A stretch of 64,000 nucleotides of DNA from Flavobacterium sp. J27 (GCF_004303025.1 NZ_PJQW01000011.1:99303-163302), one strand, 5' to 3'. Shown: positions 53,250-63,151, counted from the first letter of the stretch. Numbers and translations are program-made. The notes: a model not told the origin generated them from the letters alone.

Positions 53250-54047
53250 TTACCAACTTCCTCCTGCTCCACCACCTGAGAAGCCACCGCCTCCAAAACC
53301 GCCACCGAAGCCGCCACCAAAACCACCAGATGAGCCACCACCAAAACTTCCACCACCACTTCCGCGACCGAGGCTACTTAATATAATCATGTCCATTAAA
53401 TCAGGACCTGAAGATCTTCCTGAACCACCATTTTTACCATTATTTTTGTTTTTAGAAATAATAATAATAAGAATGATAAAGAAGATAAAGAAGATAATTA
53501 ATGGAAAAGAATTGCCTTTGGTGCTTTTTCGAGAACCTTTATAGGTGCCTTTTATAATTTCAAAAATAGCTGTAGTGCCTTTGTCTAAGCCATTGTAATA
53601 ACTTCCAGCTTTAAACTCTGGAATAATTACATTTCGGATAAGTTCACCGGTAACACCAGCGGTTAATTTATGTTCTAAACCATAACCAGGAGATATCCAT
53701 ATTTCTCTGTCATTTTTAGATAATAAAATGATAACCCCATTGTCTTCTTTTTCTTGACCAATACCCCATTCATGTCCCCATTTAGGAGTTAAAATACCAA
53801 TGCTTTCTCCTTTTAAATCATCAATAGTAATAATTACTATTTGTGTTGATGTAGTGTCAGAAAATTGAACTAATTTGTTTTCTAATTGACTTTTTTCAGA
53901 GGAACTTAATACATTGGCATAATCATAAACAGACGTTTGGGTGGATGGTTTTTTTGGAATATCAAATTGCGCAAAGCCTAAAGCATGAATTAAAAATAAA
54001 GCTACTGCTAAGAGGTATTTGATGGATTTACATATAAATTGTATCAT
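53250..54047 (-). CDS. TPM domain membrane protein, YgcG-like, with Gly-rich tail
   Basis: 265 residues: signal peptide ending near F-A-Q, TPM (TLP18.3/Psb32/MOLO-1) domain at residues ~40-170 with DYANVLSSSEKSQLENKLV, TQIVIITIDDLKGESIG and NGVIILLSKNDREIWISPGYG, then a helix (FPLIIFFIFFIILIIIISK) and a low-complexity tail of GGGFGGGF type ending G-S-W. This is the YgcG layout. Its ATG overlaps the stop of the upstream TPM gene by one base (TAATG). LemA plus TPM proteins are a recurrent set in Bacteroidota of unknown envelope function. In Arabidopsis Psb32 the domain assists photosystem II repair, which gives little guidance here. Confidence 0.9.
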   Translation of the reverse strand: MIQFICKSIKYLLAVALFLIHALGFAQFDIPKKPSTQTSVYDYANVLSSSEKSQLENKLVQFSDTTSTQIVIITIDDLKGESIGILTPKWGHEWGIGQEKEDNGVIILLSKNDREIWISPGYGLEHKLTAGVTGELIRNVIIPEFKAGSYYNGLDKGTTAIFEIIKGTYKGSRKSTKGNSFPLIIFFIFFIILIIIISKNKNNGKNGGSGRSSGPDLMDMIILSSLGRGSGGGSFGGGSSGGFGGGFGGGFGGGGFSGGGAGGSW

Positions 54048-54484
54048 TATCCTTTTGAAATTTCATTAGGTAATTCGTTAATATCGTCAGATTGATAAGG
54101 AAAAAATTCTTTTAAGCGTTTCCCTGCTTCTATAATTCCTTTTACTAATGCTTCTTTGTTTTGATTGTTTTTGAAATGTTCAATAACAATATCTTTGGTG
54201 GAATTCCAAAAATCTGCTTCTACTACTTTGTTAATACCTTCATCTCCTACAATTGCAAAGTACTTATTCGTTACACCTACATAAAAAAGCACTCCGTTTC
54301 GGTCTTTAGTATTTTGCATGTCTAGAGATAAAAAAACCTCCTGAGCTCTTTCGAGCGGAGGTTTTTCTGTGTGTTCTTCAATATGTACTCTTATTTCACC
54401 TGAAGTGTCTTTTTCTGCGGTAGCAATAGCTTGAACAATTTCTTGCTCTTCGTTAGCAGTTAAAAAATCTTCTGTTTTTGACAT
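54047..54484 (-). CDS. TPM domain protein, soluble
   Basis: 145 residues from the ATG at 54484 (a start at 54508 would add eight residues overlapping lemA further). The TPM domain runs through EEQEIVQAIATAEKDTSGEI, VFLSLDMQNTKDRNGVLFY and FAIVGDEGINKVVEADFW, and there is no signal peptide or Gly-rich tail. Coupled to the next TPM gene by TAATG and 7 bases after the LemA gene stop. Likely acts with the paired TPM and LemA proteins at the membrane. Confidence 0.9.
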   Translation of the reverse strand: MSKTEDFLTANEEQEIVQAIATAEKDTSGEIRVHIEEHTEKPPLERAQEVFLSLDMQNTKDRNGVLFYVGVTNKYFAIVGDEGINKVVEADFWNSTKDIVIEHFKNNQNKEALVKGIIEAGKRLKEFFPYQSDDINELPNEISKG

Positions 54485-54491
54485 CGCGTTT

Positions 54492-55085
54492 TTATTTATC
54501 AAAATCAAATTCTACTTCTACTGGTTTTTCAGCACCAGCTACTGCATCGAAATAGGCTTTTTCTTTATAATCAGATAAGACTAAACTTCTTGGCATTTTT
54601 AATACATAATTATTGTATTCTTCAACGGCTTCATTAAAACGAGTTCTTGCTGTTAAGATTTGGTTTTCGGTACTTGCTAATTCGTCTTGAAGTTTTAAGA
54701 AATTTTGATTGGCTTTTAAATCTGGATAACTTTCAACGGTTACTAATAAACGTGATAAAGCAGAACTTACACCACTTTGAGCATCATTAAATGCTTTTAA
54801 TTGTTCAGGAGTTATATTAGAAGGATCAATAGTTGTTGAAGTTGCTTTTGCTCTAGCATTTACTACAGCTTCTAAAGTAGATTTTTCAAAATCAGCAGCA
54901 CCTTTTACAGTTTTTACTAAGTTGCCAATTAAATCATTTCTTCTTTGGTAAGAAGTTTCTACATTTCCCCAAGATTTTTTTACTTGTTCATTTACAGTAA
55001 CGGCTCCATTTTTTACACCTATATACCAAAATATACCTATAATAATTACTCCTCCAATAATTAACCACGGTAAGAATTTTTTCAT
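54492..55085 (-). CDS. LemA family protein
   Basis: 197 residues. A single N-terminal membrane helix (FLPWLIIGGVIIIGIFWYIG) is followed by the LemA helical bundle: VKKSWGNVETSYQRRNDLIG, NLVKTVKGAADFEKSTLEAV, LKANQNFLKLQDELASTENQ and RTRFNEAVEEYNNYV. LemA proteins are membrane-tethered coiled bundles with the N-terminus outside. The operon order M23-MerR-LemA-TPM-TPM suggests one envelope function. Confidence 0.95.
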   Translation of the reverse strand: MKKFLPWLIIGGVIIIGIFWYIGVKNGAVTVNEQVKKSWGNVETSYQRRNDLIGNLVKTVKGAADFEKSTLEAVVNARAKATSTTIDPSNITPEQLKAFNDAQSGVSSALSRLLVTVESYPDLKANQNFLKLQDELASTENQILTARTRFNEAVEEYNNYVLKMPRSLVLSDYKEKAYFDAVAGAEKPVEVEFDFDK

Positions 55086-55096
55086 AATTTTCGTTT

Positions 55097-55429
55097 TTAA
55101 AGTTGATTTTTAATATGTAACAATTGTGTTTTAATGTTTTCTAATTTCCTAATTATTTCAAATTTATCCAGTGTTTTTTTTTGATTCTCTTTTAAATGAG
55201 TTTTAGCGCCTTCTAATGTAAATCCTCTTTCTTTTACTAAATGAAATATCAACTGTAGATTTTTTACATCTTCAGGAGTAAATTTTCGATTTCCTTTGGC
55301 ATTTTTTTTGGGTTTTAAAATATCAAATTCTTTTTCCCAAAAACGAATTAATGAAGTATTTACATCGAAAGCCTTTGCTAACTCACCAATACTGTAATAT
55401 AGTTTATTTTCAGGTAATTCGATGTGCAT
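55097..55429 (-). CDS. MerR family transcriptional regulator (HTH only)
   Basis: 110 residues with the winged helix at the N-terminus: YYSIGELAKAFDVNTSLIRFW, then EKEFDILKPKKNAKGNRKFT, followed by the dimerisation helix. The effector domain is short or absent, as in many Bacteroidota proteins of this type. It lies between M23 (4 bases) and LemA (11 bases), so it is expressed with them; the target is unknown. Confidence 0.92.
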   Translation of the reverse strand: MHIELPENKLYYSIGELAKAFDVNTSLIRFWEKEFDILKPKKNAKGNRKFTPEDVKNLQLIFHLVKERGFTLEGAKTHLKENQKKTLDKFEIIRKLENIKTQLLHIKNQL

Positions 55430-55433
55430 ACAA

Positions 55434-56408
55434 TTAATCTAAAGATTGGTTTTCTTGGGTTGCTAAATTGGATATTGCAACATATTCTTCAGCCGAAATA
55501 CTGCCATAATAGAAGTTAATCGGATTTACTTTTTCTCCATTTTTTATTACTTCATAATGTAAATGTGGAGCTTCACTTCTTCCAGTACTTCCTACATAAC
55601 CAATAATATCACCTCGTTTTACTTTTTGGCCAGGTTTACAATTATATTTACTCAAATGGGCATATAAGGTAACATATCCATACCCATGATTAATTTCAAT
55701 GTGGTTTCCATAACCAGAAAGAGAATTGTCAGCTTTTAATACTACACCATCACCAGTAGCATAAATTGCAGTTCCTGTAGGTGAAGTAAAATCCATACCA
55801 TAATGAAATTTTCTAATTTTTGTAAAAGGGTCACTACGATATCCAAATCCTGAAGCCATACGCTTTAAATCTTCATTTTTAACGGGTTGTATAGCAGGAA
55901 TAGCCGCTAACAGTTTTTCTTTTTGTTTTGCTAAAACAATAATTTCGTCAAAAGATTTAGATTGAATAACTAATTCTTTCATGAGTTGGTCCACTCTTTT
56001 TGTAGTATTAATGACTAGTTCAGAGTTGTCATAACCTTCTAAAGCTTTATAGCGATTAACACCACCAAAACCTGCTTTTCTTTCCTCTTCTTTAATTGGA
56101 GAGGTGTTAAAATAAATTCTATAGTTGTTATCTCTTTCTACAATTGCATCTAAAGCTTCATCCATTAAATCCATTTTCTTGTTCAGAAGTTTATACTTTA
56201 ATTTCATCGATTCTAATTCGCTAGTAAGTAATTTGTCCTTAGGAGTCTCAAAATAGGGCGTGTTTATCAATAAAATTAAACATAAAAAGCCAAATAATCC
56301 AGATGATAATAAAAACAAAAAAGCATAAGCAAATTTTTTACGACGTTGCGGTTTTATTCTTTTATATGCTAAATTTTCAGAATCGTAATAATATTTTACT
56401 TTAGACAT
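55434..56408 (-). CDS. M23 family metallopeptidase
   Basis: 324 residues. One N-terminal membrane helix (FAYAFLFLLSSGLFGFLCLI), a long coiled-coil-like region (ELESMKLKYKLLNKKMDLMD and onwards), then the LytM domain at residues ~205-310 with the zinc motifs HYGMDFTSPTGTAI, GYVTLYAHLSK and APHLHYEV. The residues H-x4-D and H-x-H are complete, so it should cleave peptidoglycan cross-links or tails. Divergent from alaS. Confidence 0.93.
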   Translation of the reverse strand: MSKVKYYYDSENLAYKRIKPQRRKKFAYAFLFLLSSGLFGFLCLILLINTPYFETPKDKLLTSELESMKLKYKLLNKKMDLMDEALDAIVERDNNYRIYFNTSPIKEEERKAGFGGVNRYKALEGYDNSELVINTTKRVDQLMKELVIQSKSFDEIIVLAKQKEKLLAAIPAIQPVKNEDLKRMASGFGYRSDPFTKIRKFHYGMDFTSPTGTAIYATGDGVVLKADNSLSGYGNHIEINHGYGYVTLYAHLSKYNCKPGQKVKRGDIIGYVGSTGRSEAPHLHYEVIKNGEKVNPINFYYGSISAEEYVAISNLATQENQSLD

Positions 56409-56605
56409 GTTTTAAAATTACTATTTTTGCACCAATTTAAAATGCAAATACATTAGTTATACGAACAAAATTAAAAAATGTTTCATTCTAATTGTTTTTT
56501 TATAACGAAACTTTGTGAAAATTTGTATAACTCATTTGCATCTGTTTGATTTTGAATTACAAATGAAAAACAGAAGAAGAACTAAAAATAATTAAAAAAA
56601 GTTTA

Positions 56606-59242
56606 ATGAAATCACAAGACATTCGCAAAGCGTATTTACAATTCTTTGAAAGCAAAGGACACTTAATTGTACCTTCAGCACCTATTGTGTTAAAAGACGA
56701 TCCTACCTTAATGTTTAATAATTCTGGTATGGCCCAATTCAAAGAATACTTTTTAGGAAACGGAACACCTAAAAGTAAACGTATAGCCGATACACAAAAA
56801 TGTCTGCGTGTTTCAGGTAAACATAACGATTTAGAAGATGTAGGTTTTGATACCTATCATCATACTATGTTTGAAATGCTAGGAAACTGGTCGTTTGGAG
56901 ATTATTTCAAAAAAGAAGCATTACCTTGGGCTTGGGAATTTTTAACTGAAATCTTGAAGTTAGATAAAGATCGTTTGTATGTATCTGTTTTTGAAGGAAA
57001 TGAAGATGAAAATGTACCCTTCGACCAAGAAGCCTTTGATATTTGGAAACAATTTGTTTCGGAAGATCGAATTATTTTAGGTAATAAAAAAGATAATTTT
57101 TGGGAAATGGGTGAACAAGGTCCGTGCGGCCCTTGTTCTGAAATACATATCGATTTGCGTTCGGATGAAGAAAGAGCGAAAGTAGCAGGACGTGATTTAG
57201 TAAATGCAGATCACCCGCAAGTGGTGGAAATTTGGAACAATGTCTTTATGGAATTTAACCGTAAAGCAGATGGTTCCTTAGAAAAATTACCCGCACAACA
57301 TGTGGATACAGGAATGGGCTTTGAACGTTTGTGTATGGCGATGCAAGGGGTTACTTCAAATTATGATACAGATGTTTTTACTCCTTTAATTTCAAAAGTG
57401 GAAGCCATTACAGGTTTAAAATATACAGCTAATAACCAACAACCAACAACCAATAACCAAGAAAAAACAAATATTGCGATTCGTGTTATTGTTGACCATG
57501 TAAGAGCCGTTGCTTTTGCTATTGCTGATGGTCAGTTGCCATCAAACAACGGAGCAGGTTATGTAATCCGTCGTATTTTACGTCGTGCTATTCGTTACGG
57601 ATTTACTTTTTTAGATACTAAAGAGCCTTTTATTTATCAATTGGTGGAAGTTTTGGCGAACCAAATGGGTGAATTTTTCCCAGAAATAAAAAAACAACAA
57701 GTTTTAGTTACCAATGTGATTCGCGAGGAAGAAGCGTCTTTTTTAAGAACGTTAGAACAAGGATTGCAACTTTTAGAAGCGGTAATTACTGAAACTAAAG
57801 GGAAAGAAGTTTCAGGTGTAAAAGCTTTTGAGTTGTATGATACGTTCGGTTTTCCAAAAGATTTGACAGCACTTATTTTGAAAGAAAAAGGAATGACGTA
57901 TAATGAAGTGGAATTTGAAGTAGAATTGAAAAAACAAAAAGATCGTTCTCGTGCTGCTTCAGAAGTGTCTACGGATGATTGGAAAATTTTGGTAGAAGGA
58001 AATACAGAAACTTTTATTGGGTACGATCAAACTGAAAATGAAGTTAAAATTACCCGTATTCGTAAAGTAGACTCTAAAAAAGATGGAATTTTATACCAAA
58101 TAGTTTTAGATGCAACACCTTTTTATCCGGAAGGTGGAGGGCAAGTAGGAGACAAAGGTACGTTGGTTTCGGCTAACGAAACAATTGAAATCATCGATAC
58201 CAAAAAAGAAAATAACTTAATTCTGCACATTGCGAAACAATTACCAGAAAATGTAAACGCTTCTTTTGTTGCTAAAGTAAATACCGATTTAAGAACCGCT
58301 TCTTCAAAAAATCACTCGGCTACACACTTAATGCACTTAGCTTTGCGTACTATTTTAGGTACACATGTAGAGCAAAAAGGGTCATTGGTTAACCCAAATT
58401 ATTTACGATTTGATTTTTCTCATTTTTCAAAAGTAACAGAGGAAGAATTAAGACAAGTGGAAGCTTTTGTTAACCAAAGAATTCAAGAGCATATTCCTTT
58501 AATTGAAAGAAGAAGTATTCCAATCCAACAAGCGTTAGACGAAGGAGCGATGGCTTTGTTTGGAGAGAAATATGGAGATAATGTACGTGCGATTAAATTT
58601 GGAGATTCGATGGAGTTGTGTGGAGGAATTCACGTGTCGAATACTGCTGATATTTGGTATTTTAAAATTATTTCTGAAGGTGCTGTAGCAGCAGGAATTC
58701 GAAGAATCGAGGCGATTACGGGTGATGCTGTTAAAGATTTCTTTGCTACTCAAGAAAATACATTAGCTGAAATTAAAGAAAGCTTGAAAAACCCACAAGA
58801 TGTTTTAAAAGCAGTTAGTTCTTTGCAAGAGGATAATGCCAAATTGAAAAAACAAGTAGAGCAATTATTAAAAGATAAAGCGAAAGGATTAAAAGGCGAA
58901 TTAGAAGCTCAAATAAAAGAAGTAAATGGTGTTCAATTTTTAGCTACTCAAGTAGATTTAGATGCTACTGGAGCCAAAGATTTAGGCTATGAATTAGGAA
59001 ATAATAAAACGAATTTATTTTTAGTTTTAGCAACCGCTTCAGAAGACAAACCGATGTTAACTTGTTATATTTCTAAAGAATTAGTAGCTGATAAAGGTTT
59101 GAATGCGGGTCAAGTAGTTCGCGAATTAGGAAAATATATTCAAGGTGGTGGTGGTGGACAACCGTTTTTTGCCACTGCAGGAGGAAAAAATGTAGATGGA
59201 ATTACTGAAGCTTTAGAGAAAGCAATTACCTTTATTCAATAA
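56606..59242 (+). CDS. alaS: Alanyl-tRNA synthetase
   Basis: 878 residues, full length: catalytic core starting [20 protein letters not shown], motif 2 region [18 protein letters not shown], the tRNA domain, the editing domain with H-S-A-T-H-L-M-H (zinc) and [12 protein letters not shown], and the oligomerisation domain with FGQ-like [10 protein letters not shown] low-complexity insert of about 14 residues ([10 protein letters not shown]) lies near residue 277 between the core and the conserved [18 protein letters not shown]. Followed by a terminator. Divergent from the M23 gene. Confidence 0.97.
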   Translation: MKSQDIRKAYLQFFESKGHLIVPSAPIVLKDDPTLMFNNSGMAQFKEYFLGNGTPKSKRIADTQKCLRVSGKHNDLEDVGFDTYHHTMFEMLGNWSFGDYFKKEALPWAWEFLTEILKLDKDRLYVSVFEGNEDENVPFDQEAFDIWKQFVSEDRIILGNKKDNFWEMGEQGPCGPCSEIHIDLRSDEERAKVAGRDLVNADHPQVVEIWNNVFMEFNRKADGSLEKLPAQHVDTGMGFERLCMAMQGVTSNYDTDVFTPLISKVEAITGLKYTANNQQPTTNNQEKTNIAIRVIVDHVRAVAFAIADGQLPSNNGAGYVIRRILRRAIRYGFTFLDTKEPFIYQLVEVLANQMGEFFPEIKKQQVLVTNVIREEEASFLRTLEQGLQLLEAVITETKGKEVSGVKAFELYDTFGFPKDLTALILKEKGMTYNEVEFEVELKKQKDRSRAASEVSTDDWKILVEGNTETFIGYDQTENEVKITRIRKVDSKKDGILYQIVLDATPFYPEGGGQVGDKGTLVSANETIEIIDTKKENNLILHIAKQLPENVNASFVAKVNTDLRTASSKNHSATHLMHLALRTILGTHVEQKGSLVNPNYLRFDFSHFSKVTEEELRQVEAFVNQRIQEHIPLIERRSIPIQQALDEGAMALFGEKYGDNVRAIKFGDSMELCGGIHVSNTADIWYFKIISEGAVAAGIRRIEAITGDAVKDFFATQENTLAEIKESLKNPQDVLKAVSSLQEDNAKLKKQVEQLLKDKAKGLKGELEAQIKEVNGVQFLATQVDLDATGAKDLGYELGNNKTNLFLVLATASEDKPMLTCYISKELVADKGLNAGQVVRELGKYIQGGGGGQPFFATAGGKNVDGITEALEKAITFIQ

Positions 59243-59261
59243 TATATTTTTATTTATATCT

Positions 59262-59291
59262 AAAAACCTCTTAGAAATCTAAGAGGTTTTT
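59262..59291 (+). terminator. Intrinsic terminator of alaS
   Basis: AAAAACCTCTTAG pairs with CTAAGAGGTTTTT around A/T bases and ends in a T tract, 20 bases after the stop. Confidence 0.88.
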
Positions 59292-59356
59292 TGGGTTTAG
59301 AAAGAGAATGATATATAATTTGATTTGTTTTTTTGCATAAGATTTTTCTTTATTAC

Positions 59357-59364
59357 TATTTTTG
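59357..59364 (+). promoter_or_regulatory. -7 box of the GSCFA gene
   Basis: TATTTTTG, a perfect TAnnTTTG box, 25 bases before the ATG at 59389. It overlaps the alternative start at 59362, which excludes that start. Confidence 0.65.
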
Positions 59365-59388
59365 ATACTTAATCGTCAAATTATTGCC

Positions 59389-60336
59389 ATGCAATTTACT
59401 ACTAAAATACCTATTGAAAAATGCCAACATACTATTTCATACGATAGTAAAATAGTGTCTTTGGGTTCCTGTTTTGCAGCAAATATGGACGAGAAGTTTC
59501 AGTATTATAAATTTCAAAATGTAACCAATCCGTTTGGAATTATTTTTAACCCTGTTTCTCTAGAAATAGTAGTACATCGAATAGTTAATAAAATTACATT
59601 TTCAGAAGAGGATATTTTTTTTCATAATGAGGCTTGGCATTGCTATGAAGTACATTCTGAACTTTCGCATCCTGATAAAGACCAATTTTTAGAGAATCTG
59701 AATTCAATTTTAGAAGTAACGCATGCGCAGATAACTGCTACAACACATTGTATTGTTACTTTAGGTACTGCTTGGGTGTATCGAAATAACGCATTAGACA
59801 AAATAGTAGCCAATTGTCATAAAGTACCTCAAAAACAATTTACAAAAGAAATACTATCAATTAAAACTATTGAAAAATCCATTCAAAGTATAATTGCATT
59901 GATTCAAAAAGTGAATCCAAATTGCCATTTCATTTTCACTGTTTCTCCAGTTCGTCATATAAAAGATGGTTTTGTGGAAAATACACTAAGTAAATCGCAT
60001 TTAATTTCCGCAATCCATTCTATCAACCAGCAACTAACAATCAGTAACTATTTCCCAAGCTACGAAATCATGATGGATGAACTTAGAGATTATCGTTTTT
60101 ATGCGGAAGATATGTTGCATCCTAATTCTATTGCTATAAACTACATTTGGCAACGATTTAAAGAAACGATTATCGATGAAAAAGTATTTGAAATTATGGA
60201 TGAAGTGGAAACGATTCAAAAAGCACTTGCGCACAAGCCTTTTAATCCATTGAGTACAAATCATGTAAAATTTGTAAAAAATACCCAACAAAAAATTAGT
60301 ACTTTGCAATTGAAATTACCTACTATAAAATTTTAA
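59389..60336 (+). CDS. GSCFA domain protein
   Basis: 315 residues from the ATG at 59389. GSCFAANMDEKFQYYKFQNV is the name-giving motif near residue 25, and the domain continues with NPFGIIFNPVSLEIVVHRIV, HNEAWHCYEVHSELSHPDKD, THCIVTLGTAWVYRNN and IFTVSPVRHIKDGF. GSCFA is an SGNH-hydrolase-like domain; the Ser in G-S-C and later D-x-x-H (YAEDMLHPN) could form the active site. Substrate unknown. A 10-base gap precedes the DUF4230 gene. Confidence 0.93.
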   Translation: MQFTTKIPIEKCQHTISYDSKIVSLGSCFAANMDEKFQYYKFQNVTNPFGIIFNPVSLEIVVHRIVNKITFSEEDIFFHNEAWHCYEVHSELSHPDKDQFLENLNSILEVTHAQITATTHCIVTLGTAWVYRNNALDKIVANCHKVPQKQFTKEILSIKTIEKSIQSIIALIQKVNPNCHFIFTVSPVRHIKDGFVENTLSKSHLISAIHSINQQLTISNYFPSYEIMMDELRDYRFYAEDMLHPNSIAINYIWQRFKETIIDEKVFEIMDEVETIQKALAHKPFNPLSTNHVKFVKNTQQKISTLQLKLPTIKF

Positions 60337-60346
60337 AAATGAAACT

Positions 60347-60976
60347 ATGGGGCTTTTTACAACAATTTCAGAGTTAAGAAAATGGTTAGTAGTCATTTTA
60401 TTAGTGCTTTTGCTTTTCTTTGGGTACAAATACTTTACCACACCCTCTCAGGAAACAACCCTAGAATATGACACCAATTTGATTCAGCAACAAATTAAGA
60501 ATGTTGGAAAACTAGTGGTTACAGAAGGTCATTTTGCAGAAGTATTAACGTATAAAGATCAAAAAAAGACCTATATACCAGGATTAACTTTTGATAAAAA
60601 AGCACTTGTGGTAATTAATGCCGATGTAACTGTTGGTTTCGATTTAAGCCAAGTTACCTATGATATTGATACTAAAAATAAAGTGCTAACAATTACTAAT
60701 ATTCCTAAAGAAGAAATAAAAATAAGTCCAGATATTAAATATTACAATACCGAATCGTCTACTTTTAATGCATTTACTGGAGATGATTATAATAAGATTG
60801 CTAAAAGTGCCAAAGAAAATTTAGCTAAAAAGATTGAAAAATCAACCTTAAAAACAAACGCACAAAACCGATTGCTTTCTGAATTAACCAAAATGCTGGT
60901 TCTAACAAATTCAATGGGTTGGACTTTGCAATACAAAGGAAATGTAATTCAAAAAGAAACAGATTTTAAGTTGTAA
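60347..60976 (+). CDS. DUF4230 domain membrane-anchored protein
   Basis: 209 residues. One N-terminal helix (WLVVILLVLLLFFGYKYF), then the extracytoplasmic DUF4230 domain: KNVGKLVVTEGHFAEVLTYK, KKALVVINADVTVGFDLSQV and ITNIPKEEIKISPDIKYYN. Widespread in Bacteroidota with unknown function. Ten bases after the GSCFA gene, so likely in the same transcript. Confidence 0.9.
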   Translation: MGLFTTISELRKWLVVILLVLLLFFGYKYFTTPSQETTLEYDTNLIQQQIKNVGKLVVTEGHFAEVLTYKDQKKTYIPGLTFDKKALVVINADVTVGFDLSQVTYDIDTKNKVLTITNIPKEEIKISPDIKYYNTESSTFNAFTGDDYNKIAKSAKENLAKKIEKSTLKTNAQNRLLSELTKMLVLTNSMGWTLQYKGNVIQKETDFKL

Positions 60977-60991
60977 GTGAAAAAAATACAG

Positions 60992-61066
60992 TTGCCAATC
61001 TGAACTTGTTTTAAATTCCAAGGAAAATAAATTTGTATGATTCTGAAAACAAGTTCGGAATGACAA
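60992..61066. repeat. REP-like imperfect inverted repeat
   Basis: A 11-base perfect pair GAACTTGTTTT (61002-61012) and AAAACAAGTTC (61046-61056) sits inside a longer imperfect inverted repeat: TTGCCAATCTGAACTTG on the left and, read from the other strand, TTGTCATTCCGAACTTG on the right. Such TCATTCCGAAC-type elements are common dispersed intergenic repeats in Flavobacteria. It lies between convergent DUF4230 and rhodanese genes. Confidence 0.7.
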
Positions 61067-61091
61067 TTAATTCTCTTAATTGAGATTAAAT

Positions 61092-61400
61092 TTACAATTT
61101 GTTTTGTAAACTGGTCCAACCACCACCGTTTATACAGTCTATACCATTCTGTTTTAATATAGAAGCAGCTTGTGCACTACGCATTCCAGAACGGCAACAA
61201 GCAATAACGGGTTTGTTCCATTTTTTTATTTCTGCAATTTTACTGTTTAAACTTTGTAAAGCAATGTTTTTTGAACCTTTAATATGACCTTCAGCATATT
61301 CTTCTTGGGTTCTAACGTCTAAAATAACAGCTCCTTTTTGTATAAATTCCTTAATATCATTGGTTTTGTTTCCCAATCCTAACATATCTAATAATCCCAT
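61092..61400 (-). CDS. Rhodanese-like domain protein
   Basis: 102 residues, a single rhodanese domain: IQKGAVILDVRTQEEYAEGH, IKGSKNIALQSL and the active loop C-C-R-S-G-M-R-S, whose second Cys is the sulphur-carrying residue by analogy with GlpE. No signal peptide. It transfers sulphane sulphur or acts in cyanide/persulphide handling. Single gene. Confidence 0.95.
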   Translation of the reverse strand: MGLLDMLGLGNKTNDIKEFIQKGAVILDVRTQEEYAEGHIKGSKNIALQSLNSKIAEIKKWNKPVIACCRSGMRSAQAASILKQNGIDCINGGGWTSLQNKL

Positions 61401-61496
61401 ACTTTCTTTTTTTATACAAATTTAGCTTCTTATCCTGTTTTATACTGTAACATTTGTTACTAATTTACGTTATCTATACAACAAGCTAACGATACT

Positions 61497-63116
61497 ATGA
61501 AAAAAATACTCTTACTATTTATGTGGTGTGGGTTTACTTTTGCACAAAACACGGTAAACTATACCAGTTCAAATGAAATATTTGCCAATCCAGAACGTGG
61601 TTTTCAAAAATATTCTATTACCGATTCTAATTATGCCACAACTTCTAATTATAGCAATATTAGTGTGTCTGAATTGAATGATTGGTACACAGGAACAGAT
61701 AAAGTGACGGTTATATTTCGATATTTTTTGTTGGAAGATTTTATAAATTCTAATATTAATGCGACCTATTTAAATAACATGCAACTCGATTTTGATCGTA
61801 TTCGAACGGCTGGTTTTAAATGTATTATTCGTTTTTCGTATTCGAATGATTTAGGAAGTGGACCACAACAAGCCAGTAAAACACAAATTTTAGCTCATTT
61901 GAACCAGTTAGAGTCTATTCTCGAACTTAATAAAGATATTATTGTGTCGCATCAAGCTGGTTTTATTGGTACTTGGGGAGAATGGTATTATACAAATGCC
62001 ACCGAATTTGGTACAGAAGGAAATATTACAGCTACACAATGGCTCAATCGAAAAGAAGTAGTAGATGCCATGTTGAATGTAACACCAGTTACAATACCTA
62101 TTCAAGTGCGTTATCCTTTGTTAAAAAAGAGTATGTATGGAAACAACCCGTTAACGCCTGCTACGGCTTACCAAAATACGCCTTTGGCAAGAATAGGCTT
62201 TTTTAATGATGCTTTTTTAAATGATTATGGCGATCAAGGTACCTATGAAGTCAATAGTCAATATGAAAATCCTGTGGGTACAGCAGATTATGTGTATTTA
62301 AGTAATGAAACCCAATATGTGCCCATGTCTGGTGAAACCAATGGATTAAACGCACCGAGAACCGATGGAGCTAATGCTGTTTTAGAATTGGATTATACCA
62401 ATTGGTCCTTATTAAATAGGGATTATTTTGAACAAAATATTACAAATTGGACCAACTCTAATCATATTGATGAAATAAAAAGAAAATTAGGGTATCGTTT
62501 CGTTTTGACGAATTCTACTTTTGATTTATTAGGAACTGATTTATCTGTTCAAATTAATCTTACCAATGAAGGATATGCCAGAGTGTTTCAATCGAGAGAT
62601 ATCTATTTGGTTTTCCAAAACAATAGCACTTTAGAAAAAACCAACTTTTTATTGAATACCGATATTAGAACTTGGGAAAACACCATAAATCTTTCTGAAA
62701 CAATCGATTTGTCTTCTTTACCATCTGGCACTTACAGTAGTTTTTTATTCTTGCCCGATTCAGAAACTACTTTAATGTCTTATCCAAAATATGCCATTCG
62801 CTTTGCTAATACAGGAGTTTGGCAAGCTACAGACGGAATGAATAATTTGTCTCAAACTATAACCATTGGTACCTTAAATGAAGTAACATTTGATGACGAA
62901 GCAGTCTTAATTTATCCTAATCCTGCGACTTCTAAAATTACGATTACTTCCAAAGAAAGAATAAACAGAATACAACTTTTTAATCATCTAGGACAACGCG
63001 TTTTTGTGAAAGCCAATGGCAATTCGTTAGATATTTCTTTTTTACCAATAGGAACCTATTTTCTGCATGTTGAAACGAATAGCAGTAAAATAGTGAAACA
63101 AATTACCAAACAATAA
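61497..63116 (+). CDS. Secreted DUF4874/DUF4832 protein with type IX sorting domain
   Basis: 539 residues, signal peptide ending at T-F-A-Q. NPERGFQKYSITDSNYATTS starts the DUF4874 part, with ILELNKDIIVSHQAGFIGTW and GEWYYTNATEF resembling a glycoside-hydrolase-like TIM barrel, and DUF4832 follows with YFEQNITNWTNSNHIDEIKR and the beta-sandwich region. The last 80 residues (AVLIYPNPATSKITI, IQLFNHLGQRVF, GTYFLHVETNSSKIVKQI) are a full type A type IX secretion signal, so the protein is exported and probably surface-attached. Possible role in polysaccharide degradation; no substrate can be named. Confidence 0.88.
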   Translation: MKKILLLFMWCGFTFAQNTVNYTSSNEIFANPERGFQKYSITDSNYATTSNYSNISVSELNDWYTGTDKVTVIFRYFLLEDFINSNINATYLNNMQLDFDRIRTAGFKCIIRFSYSNDLGSGPQQASKTQILAHLNQLESILELNKDIIVSHQAGFIGTWGEWYYTNATEFGTEGNITATQWLNRKEVVDAMLNVTPVTIPIQVRYPLLKKSMYGNNPLTPATAYQNTPLARIGFFNDAFLNDYGDQGTYEVNSQYENPVGTADYVYLSNETQYVPMSGETNGLNAPRTDGANAVLELDYTNWSLLNRDYFEQNITNWTNSNHIDEIKRKLGYRFVLTNSTFDLLGTDLSVQINLTNEGYARVFQSRDIYLVFQNNSTLEKTNFLLNTDIRTWENTINLSETIDLSSLPSGTYSSFLFLPDSETTLMSYPKYAIRFANTGVWQATDGMNNLSQTITIGTLNEVTFDDEAVLIYPNPATSKITITSKERINRIQLFNHLGQRVFVKANGNSLDISFLPIGTYFLHVETNSSKIVKQITKQ

Positions 63117-63151
63117 CAATTAAAAAATTGGTTTTTAAATAGATATAAAAC

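Noticed and set aside
53168..53359. Val/Ala/Gly-rich 63-residue frame on the minus strand
   Set aside because: It is the shifted frame of the Gly-rich tail of the YgcG-like protein; the GGT/GGC-type repeats produce false long frames.
56422..56429. TATTTTTG as a promoter for alaS
   Set aside because: It lies about 180 bases before alaS and directly beside the oppositely oriented M23 start; a closer promoter is more likely and the match can be chance in AT-rich DNA.
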